64,000 nt of DNA. Origin: Fennellomyces sp. T-0311. Its lineage: Eukaryota > Mucoromycota > Mucoromycetes > Mucorales > Lichtheimiaceae. This document shows, piece by piece, positions 56,463 through 64,000 of this stretch (its first letter is position 1; each line of letters opens with the position of its first letter). The stretch spans positions 339,039-403,038 of the forward strand of contig JALLLT010000040.1 of NCBI GenBank assembly GCA_025266875.1, in the 5' to 3' direction. The notes under the pieces were generated by a model. It searched no databases, had not been told where the DNA came from, and saw only the letters and a program-made list of their open reading frames with translations. Both the position numbers and the translations under genes were made by a program.

Positions 56463-57190
56463 CTGTTGTTATTTCCCATTCATTGAAACTTCTACAATAT
56501 CTTGTATCTTGTATCTTGAGTGATATACATTTTATTAAGAAATATATAGTTCTGTATACAAATTATTTACATAGGGGATATATGGCAACGTTGATTTCAT
56601 CAGTATCATTTTATGTCTCAGAAAACAGACTGGTTAGCGGGAGTCATAAAGTGATGCTTCATCCGTAGTTCATCGGGAATTTACTGTTGGTGTGTCGAAG
56701 CGTTAAATTCGGGCCATCCTTAAGCTAACGATGTACTTTGTTTCACAATTTTAAAAGTCATGCTTAAGTTGAAATGCACTTCATATGATACAAAAGCAAG
56801 CCATTTCGAGAAAGTGTAGAGCTATAGTGACACATCAAGCAAAATGTACATCGTTACGCATATCGCTTGAAGAAAGGCTGCTGAGAAGAACAGCCTTTCA
56901 TATCCTGACATACCAGCCATCCATTGTCTACATGCCTTTCCATCTCAGCTTTTGTTACATCCGTTCCTTTATTTCGGCATCAACAACCGCACAGTTATCT
57001 ATTGGCCTGTTCACTGGCTTGTGTGTCAGTGAGACCTTGATCTGGGTTCAGACTTCAAGAGGGACTATTCAGGTTAACTCAGTCTTTGCATGATTATCCG
57101 CTCCTTCGTAATAAGGCAGTATGATCATTAGGGATTACGGCGATAACATGGATTCGGCTCTGATAGAAGATCATTCACCTTCTCCGTCCC

Positions 57191-57296
57191 GACTCATCAT
57201 CATTATAAATAAAGAGTAGTTTTTCTCAATAAAACATTATCTTATTTTTGGTCTCGTCATTTGAAGCTTTCCAATTGAACGATACCACAATAATAC
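57191..57296. repeat. Dispersed repeat, copy 2 (pair with 45198-45305)
   Basis: See the copy at 45198-45305. In the frame matching ACNDKTKNKI of copy 1 this copy reads ASNDETKNKIMFY and then a stop, so it is broken as coding sequence. Confidence 0.5.
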
Positions 57297-58736
57297 AGCT
57301 ACGTTATCAGCAGTTGATGCAGTGTACTGATGACCATGATGCAAGTCACCAGATGTTTGGATAGACAAATTCACAGCACGGTTCTCACGTAGGTAGTCGA
57401 CAGCTTTTCGAGAAGTCGCAACATGAAAATTCACAATATCGTTCATGCCCTGCAAGAGGAGAAGAGTCAGACGATATTAATCCTAAAAGCAATGTTAACC
57501 TCCACGTTTTGATTGTAACTAACTTCACTTTGTCTATTGACATGCCATTTAACAAAATCATAGATAGCTATCAGTGCGAAAACTTGAGGAGAGGGGAGTA
57601 CATATTCCCTTAGGGGAGTAGATATCCAGTGCAATGGTAGATCCTGCTTTGAATACAGAACGCATATATAATTATTAACGACGGTGGCAGCCAATGAAGC
57701 AAGAATAAAGACAGAATTGTACTTGCGAATGTCATTAAAAAGTTGATTACATATGGAATCTGGGTCATTCAGCAGGTTGGGAAGTGGTTAAGCCAGGGCA
57801 GAATTTGGCAATGGCTAGAAACAACAAACATAATAAATTTGACCAGGTTCTTCTTGATTTTTGCGGCTGTTTTCTTAGGATAAAACGCGCGCACAACATG
57901 CAACACACTCTGCATTCATTATCAAAAACAGCAAATTCATCATGATACTGGTTTGTCGATGTGGGGTGCTTCTGGGACAACTTCTACCCTGATCTCTATT
58001 TTTAGGTGCAGATGCTAGGAGAGCTAACTGAAGTCAGCCTGGGAATTCATAGCGAATGCATAGCCTGCCTCTGCAGTTACGGCCGCGGATACCAAGATCG
58101 AAAGCATTAACAAAACTCATTTCCTGCTTCTTGTTAACATCAACACAGTTGAAGTACTGAATTATAAGATCTTACACTATCGACATGCACATTTGTATCC
58201 GAGATCTCAAGTGCTACTGTCTCAAGGACACTTTCAGTCCTAGCAAGGCCGTAAAATAGAGGTTATTTAAGAAGGCATTTAATGCAGATGAAGGATCTTT
58301 TTTATATTTCCGGTTGGTGATATGTTCTATAAAGTGTATCAGCAAAATTTAACATGGACCTGCGAAACAATGGCCTAGAAACGTCGCCAAAGAAGTCTAA
58401 CCGGCTTTTGCTATGGAATTCTTTTATCCGGAATGAAAGGATAGGCTACATTTCACTCACAAAAGTTAAACACCGAACGACAGATATGTTGACATTGATA
58501 CCGCTAAGCTAGTCCATAACGCAAAGAGCCTTATCACCAACATCAGTGATTGCATACAGTGATTGCACACGCATACAGGCATCGATTATGAGCCCTTTGA
58601 TAGAGTATTTCTAATTGAACTGATGCAACGATATTGATACGACAAAGCGAATCTACAGCGTAAGCATAGGCTATGTTTCATTTTTCCACTCCAGGCTCAC
58701 ACCGACAGAAGCATTCCATAATAGGAAGGTTTTTTA

Positions 58737-59986
58737 CTAATAATTTCTGGCTATTTTTCGGGAGTTGTCTATTATATTATAGATACACCACCTACTTGTG
58801 CATAAGTGAGTGTAACCCTCATCATTGATATTCACTGATATACCGTCGACATAGAAACATCCAACACTACGGCAACATAGCATAACGACACCGCTGTGTA
58901 CTTTATCACTGCCACGGGTAGGAATAAGTGGCACCCTCAGCTTCTTGGGTAAAGGTGGGTCTTGCGTCCAATTCCAGCCACAGTCGACGAGCAGCAAGTC
59001 GGACCAATTCTTTACATCGACTTCCACAATTTTGATGATCAATGGTTTTCTATGTAGCAGTAACTAACGGATATTTTTGATCGGCACGAAGAAGTTTTTG
59101 ATTGAATTTATTCTGTTTTGCTCCTTTACCAATTGGTCAGAGAAGTGAACGGGTAGAGCCAGTTAAACACATTATACGTTAGAGATGGGTTCATTGGCTC
59201 GCTATCTGTCACAGGAGTTTCTATGATGTGATATCCGTTGATTGCATCCAGAAATCCTGATAATAACATTGTGGCTGCTGGCAGGGTGTACCGTCGCAGT
59301 ACTTCCGACATCGTGATTTTAATTGTTCAAACCACTACATCGGTGATATCAATATCAGGGAGGTCAATCTTGAGGATACGCTGGGGCATCCCCGGCCACT
59401 TCATTGGAAATTGGCCTGCAAATATACGAAGGCACATCTCTTGTAGCCCTGGAAAATGATTAGGTATGATGATGATGGGCGTATTTAATGATTGTCGTTT
59501 CTGGGGGGAAGGGCGATAGAGTACGTTGGGTAAACGATGTAAAACCTGATGCAGCCCCAGAAATGTCAGCTTTGGATACATACTTGCGTTTGATACATGT
59601 TATCAAACACTTTTGAGAATATTCGGATCTTTCTATATAGTCATCTTTTCCGTACGTTGCGACATTGCCTAGAGAGCCCCTTCATCAATTAGACGTAAGG
59701 ATTCCAACTTTCACTCGCAGCGCATGCATATAGTGGCCAAAATTAAGTGTCGTAGACTGCTTGCCGTTTTGGTTCGTTGACATTCTTCGTCGTTTTCTCC
59801 TTGCAGAATATTCGTTTAGGGCCCTTTGAAACCCGCATATATAGCGGGTTTCCTCAGCCCAACTGATAGGAACAGTAACGGTTGTACTATATGTCATGCT
59901 TCTAATAAACAAGTACATTCGATTAAAGCATCGGTGTCCAAGTAACTCATGATCTCGGAAATCTCTTCGGGAGCGAATGCGTCCAT
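58737..59986 (-). pseudogene. Decayed paralogue of the F-box protein at 24187
   Basis: Starting at the ATG 59986 the minus strand reads an F-box (FAPEEISEIMSYLDTDALIEC) but stops after 30 codons at 59896-59894; no intron of usable length repairs it. The next segment (59685-59900) continues in another frame with RRKRRRMSTNQNGKQSTTLN and GHYMHALRVKVGIL, matching AKRRRTQGNKSS and GQYIRSLELSDGL of the intact gene. Further pieces at 59327-59581 (LRR-like LPNVLYRPSPQKR), 59126-59311 and 58737-59042 (VVMLCCRSVGCFYVDGISVNIND, matching RTIIRCRGVYRFYLEEIRVDFDY) follow in order, in shifting frames with stops. Order and spacing copy the intact gene from end to end, so this is an unprocessed or intronless duplicate lost to several frameshifts. 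Confidence 0.7.
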
Positions 59987-60069
59987 AATGCACGCGTCAT
60001 TTCGGTTGCTTGTGATTGAATTTTGAGCCATGGCAGTCGTTTGAGTTTTCCGCAAAAGAAGCAAAATTA

Positions 60070-60201
60070 CTAGAACCTGGTATGAGTGTAATACAGTGCG
60101 TTACTAAACCTGTCACCGTTATCGTCAAGCACCTTGCATGAAACGATAAACTCACATAGCCATATAAGATGAATTGCAACAAATAAACGAGGTGCCATCA
60201 T
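60070..60201 (-). CDS. Micro-ORF with signal-peptide-like start, 43 aa
   Basis: The ATG at 60201 opens MMAPRLFVAIHLIWLCEF, a good signal peptide, then SCKVLDDNGDRFSNALYY and a stop at 60072-60070. After the hydrophobic part, a cysteine followed by a polar Asp-rich and tyrosine-ending stretch recalls the CVYNKHSDDTSLDVRQYY opening of the secreted protein at 44002. It may be the first exon of a lost secreted-protein gene. No second exon could be found. Confidence 0.3.
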   Translation of the reverse strand: MMAPRLFVAIHLIWLCEFIVSCKVLDDNGDRFSNALYYTHTRF

Positions 60202-60491
60202 ACTATTGTGTTTGTGGCGCCATTATTCACCATTTAGCGCGTGCCGCGGAGCAAATAAAAATTGATTTCAAGTATGTTCCATTGCAGTATCCCATTTACT
60301 AACACAACCTGACAACCTACTTCGCCATGTACAGATATATGTACTTCAAATGTTATTTAATTATTGGGGAGTCTGCTACAAACGAACCTAATAATTACAG
60401 CACTGATAACGATGGCGTCTTCAATTACTAGTTGGGCGACACAAAGATAAAGAACATGTTCTGAATTCATGGCTTTCTTTAATATTGAGAA

Positions 60492-63400
60492 TTACGGTTG
60501 ATAAAAACCTACATCTTGCCAGAATGCAAGATATTTTTGTAGCAAAGCGGAACTAAACGGTGGTGATGCAGCCAAGCATGGTGCAGCTTCAACCGTGCCT
60601 TGCGTTTGCCATAGCGGCATCTTCGTTTCACCAGATGATCGGAAGTGTGTCTCAAAAAATGACAGTAAGCGGTAGGCTGGATTATCTTGGTGCTTGCTCA
60701 ATGCTTGAACCCATTCCTCCGGCTGGACTACTTCGAACTTCATACCGCACATCTGCATTGCCTCGAGTACATCTGACCATGTGACGCGTTGAGGATTAAC
60801 AATGTGGTAAAAGCTTTGGTCCAACTTTTCTCCAAGCATGATATCGACAATACTGGTTGCAGCAAAGTCGACCGGTAGCCAATCGATAGCGATTCCCTTC
60901 AAGTCAGGCATCAGACCCATTTGTGTTCCACCAATCATCAGCAAGGGATATTGCTCACTTGTCTTCCAAGCTCCATGTTTGGTATCACCGCAAACTTGGC
61001 CCAAACGTTCGACGATGCATGGAAAATTCTTTTCTGTGGTCAAATAACTGAACAGGTGCTCAGCAATATATTTTGATTGGGCGTATCCCATAGGCATGGC
61101 AACGTGCGGGTCTTGCGGGGATACTTCTTCTGGTACGATCGGATACTCGGATGCAGCAGTAGCGCTGATACTGGAAACAATGTGGACATGCATGGGATCG
61201 ATTTCGCGATAGGCAAACTTGAGCAGATTGTACATCCCGCGAATACATTCGCGTTCAAAATGCTGAACAGGTTGGTTGAAATCCACGAGCCATGCGCAGT
61301 GTTGTACAATTGTAACCTCGTTCTTGAGTTTTACATACGTTGCTTCGTCCCAGCCAAGGTAGGGTGCGTTAAGATTAAACGGTAAAACCTCAACCTTGGA
61401 TTCGAGCAAAGAAGTATCGAGAAGTCGATCCTTGAACGACTTTTTCACGCGTTGCATCAGATTACCACCGCGGACAAGACAATATATTTTTTTGACGCGA
61501 TGAGAAAGGATCATGTCACGTAACATGAAAGCACCCAATGAACCTGTGGCACCTGTCAACAAAACTGTATGCTGATCACGTTTTGTACTGGTGTGTGTGA
61601 CGACAGGGAAGTCAATACTGGCTCGTTCCAAATATGACTCGAGAATAACTTGAGTATTTTGATATCGTTCTTCATGTTGTTCATCTTTATCAGGGAGTCG
61701 ACTTGTAAGGCCCTCTGCCATTGAAGCCAGTGTAGGATGCTCGAATAAAAAGTTACTGGGTATATTCTCGAATCGGGCGGCAATACGGTTGCGCAATTGA
61801 ATAGCGAGCAATGAGTTCAAGCCGTAGTCGAATAGAGAAGTTTCGGGATCAATTTCGGTTTGTTGAAGAATTTGACAAGCTGCTTGGGCGAGGAATGCAT
61901 CCACGCTCAATTGAGACAATTCTTCTGTTGTGGTTGTCGGGCCATGTAAAAAATTGTAATACATCTTTTCAATCTGATTTTCGTACTGCTTGATCACTTG
62001 TTTGCGTATCACAGTTCCCTTGCTCGTTGTTGGAAGTTGCTTGTTTAATGGCAAAATGTACACCAATGATGGGAAGATTCTGCTGTGAGTTGGTACAGCT
62101 TTATTGGCAAGTTCTACTGCTTCTTGCACTATGCATAAGTGTAAGTTAGCCTTTTCTTGTCTACACAGCAAGTCAAGCAACAAAACTTGCCTTGGGAAAT
62201 CATCTCCTCCGGACAATACTGAATCGCCTGATCCATTTCGAGTTCAACTAAAGCGGCCGTACATTGTCTACCTTCACCAATGACAGAACATCGACGAACA
62301 ATCTTAGCATCACTAATGATGTTTTCCATCGGTATAGGATTTGTTTTCTTGCCATTCTCCCTATTACGAAAATTTAAGTTCAGTATGTTCGAATGCATTA
62401 TATATTATATGGAGTAGCCTTACATTGCTAGCATGTTATCGCGACGCCCGACGTAAAGCCAATATCCTGGCTTCGCTTTGTCTCGTACGAAGAGATCATT
62501 CGTCGCATAGTCGCCGTTCTCTCGATTACCGACACCGGTTGCCAAACAAGGACAGTTTGCTTTCACCACCAGATGATAGATGCCGCTGTCTTCATCAACA
62601 GGCTCCCATTCGCAGTAAGGTTTTACAAAGTCGTTTATCTTTCCTATGTACCACCTTTTGGGATGATCAGTGATATCCGACATGACTACCCCCATTGTTT
62701 CTAAAGTACTAAAAATTAGAAACATCAGGCTATTACGGGGATGTTTACCTCCATACCTGTACTTCCATATCCATTGCCTATTCTGAGGCCTTTTGAGCAC
62801 AGAAAGTCGCCAACCGGCTTTGAAAGTGATGCACCGCCAACTATGCATGCCTTGGTCTTGCGTAAGATATCGGATTCTTGAGTTGTTTCGATATATTGCG
62901 CCATTTGATTTAGCATAAAAGGGGTACAGCACAATAGGGATACATTGAATGCTTTGATTCCGACGGCAATATCTCGTGAGGATGGCGGCAATTGGCCAAA
63001 CATCAACGAACTGGCGCCATAAAGCATAGGCATAAAGTAAGATGATACTCCAAATATATGATGGAGTGGGACCAACGGTAAAATAACATCAGAAGAACCG
63101 AAAGATAAGCCATTGTCTTTGAGTCCTCCTGGGGGGATCTGGCCCAGTATAATCATGTATCGGTTGCTTAAACGGATGGGTTTTGGCAACGATGTTGTTC
63201 CAGAGGTATGGAGAATGATAACTGTCTTTTCACTGTCCAAGGAGGTAGTAGTTTTGTGGCGTGTATATCCTCCTTTAAAAGTGTCGAGATCATCGAAATT
63301 CAAGGGTTCCATAACTTTAATTTCGCATTGCTCAGGGACTTGTGCAGCACATGCCTCGGCAATTTTAGAGTACTTCTCTGTTGCAAACAGAAGGCCACAC

Positions 63401-63753
63401 CCGGTCTTGGTCAACAAATCGACATTGGCAGGGATCGTGTTTGTTGGTGATAATACCGTCAGCGTCACGTCGAGCTTGAGAATAGCGAGTGTGGCGATAA
63501 GATAGTGAATGGAGCTTTCGGCGAGAAGTCCAACCGTATCAATGCCTGCTTGCAAGAGTGGAGCCCACTGTTTTGCCAAACTTGAAGCTAAGCAATGAAG
63601 TTGTCCGTAGGTCATAGATTTAAACTCTGGTTCATTTGCCAACTGATAGCGCAAAACAACGTTGTCTTTGTAGACTTCTGCTTGCTTTTCAAGTAGGTTG
63701 ATGAAGGAGGGATGCTCTTTGTAGTCGAACAGCAAGTGTTGTTTGACCGTCAT
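60492..63753 (-). CDS. NRPS-like adenylation-carrier-thioester reductase (A-T-R)
   Basis: Four exons, 63753-62757, 62700-62424, 62360-62191 and 62128-60492, give 1,026 residues. It activates a carboxylic acid with ATP, loads it on a phosphopantetheine arm and reduces it with NAD(P)H to an aldehyde, as Lys2-type aminoadipate reductases and carboxylic-acid reductases do. The adenylation domain (about 1-530) has HTSGTTSLPKP, NGYGSTETMG (made only by joining exons 1 and 2), YWLYVGRRDNML and the catalytic lysine in TSKGTVIR. The carrier motif is DYGLNSLLAIQLR with the pantetheine serine near 587. The reductase has LLTGATGSLGAF for cofactor and the YAQSKYIAEHL Tyr-x3-Lys pair. No condensation domain is present. 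It is shorter than Lys2 (about 1,400), so it is probably a specialised NRPS-like enzyme with unknown substrate. Intron 3 is GC-AG. An upstream in-frame ATG at 63807 would add a hydrophobic 18-residue leader; I prefer MTVKQ. Confidence 0.88.
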
Positions 63754-64000
63754 ATTGATGTAAACTATTGATGAGAACGTTAAAGTGAGAAAAACCAGCG
63801 TGTACATGAATATACACTGGCAGTAGCTTACCCTACTTGCCGTTTGTTCTCAAGCTAAGAACGACTCAAGAATTAAAATTAAAAAAAAAACTTATTAATA
63901 TATACGAAAGTGTTAAACTTTTGATACGCCGTAATGCATTTTTACTTTGCATGCTTCTGATCACACTGCATACGAATGCATAAGGAGGCTGACGGCTTAT

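Larger units (their letters stand above)
56115..58736. other. Repeat-bearing intergenic region; no certain gene
   Basis: About 2.6 kb containing the GC-rich island at 56352-56462, the repeat copy at 57191-57296 and minus-strand frames (57237-57455, 57467-57694, 57765-57980) that have no shared domain and are separated by stops. These frames look like remains of an older minus-strand gene or element. Elsewhere I see nothing. Confidence 0.4.

Noticed and set aside
62741..62756. Donor at the later GTAAAC for exon 1 of the A-T-R gene
   Set aside because: It destroys the adenylation motif. The donor at 62756 recreates YGSTE exactly.
1..64000. tRNA, rRNA, CRISPR arrays, bacterial operons, viral genes
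   Set aside because: I looked for TpsiC-like GGTTCGAATCC blocks with pairing arms, for regularly spaced repeats and for capsid, polymerase or integrase motifs. None was convincing; GTTCGA hits at 7730, 9700 and 47405 lack cloverleaf partners or lie in coding sequence.

Overview
This window is nuclear DNA of a filamentous fungus, most likely an early-diverging one of the Mucorales/Mucoromycota type. The signs are many short introns (mostly 47 to 65 nt, GTAAG-like donors, consensus AG acceptors), conserved eukaryotic housekeeping genes with fungal features (KRE2-type mannosyltransferase, diaphanous-type formin, Lys2-like A-T-R enzyme), a secreted polygalacturonase, small secreted proteins and tight gene packing. 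The genus is an inference. Exon coordinates below were built by hand from splice consensus and reading-frame closure; every multi-exon model marked as complete sums to a whole number of codons.

Layout. 1-4940 is gene-dense: the 3' end of an unidentified gene, the cohesin kleisin RAD21/SCC1, a secreted I9-type protease-inhibitor-like protein, a membrane-anchored SRPBCC protein and an NSUN-family RNA m5C methyltransferase. 4940-8770 is an accessory island holding a tandem, partly decayed family of tiny single-C2H2-finger proteins. 9005-22903 is a dense minus-strand run: GT15 alpha-1,2-mannosyltransferase, a 2,412-residue HEAT-type protein with C1-like zinc fingers (UNC80-like is only a suggestion), and the COPII coat subunit SEC31. 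24187-32361 holds an F-box protein, an XPA-like zinc protein, a probably cell-cycle-regulated disordered protein with E2F-type promoter sites and a destruction-box-like motif, an exopolygalacturonase and a small cysteine protein. 32362-36969 is a gene desert with a MITE-like element. 36970-43252 has a Ser/Thr-rich membrane protein, an AMPK/MARK-like kinase and VPS29. 43253-50756 is another sparse island with two TATA-driven small secreted proteins. 50757-56114 is a complete diaphanous-related formin. 56115-60491 carries repeats and a ruined F-box paralogue. 60492-63753 is an adenylation-carrier-reductase enzyme interrupted by a GC-AG intron.

Working together: SEC31 (ER export), the Golgi mannosyltransferase, VPS29 (retromer) and formin (actin cables) all serve secretion and polarised growth, and the exopolygalacturonase and small secreted proteins are cargo. 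They are not an operon or cluster in the bacterial sense. The most original material is the C2H2 mini-protein family, the XPA-like protein, the large C1/HEAT protein, the E2F/D-box gene and the MITE.
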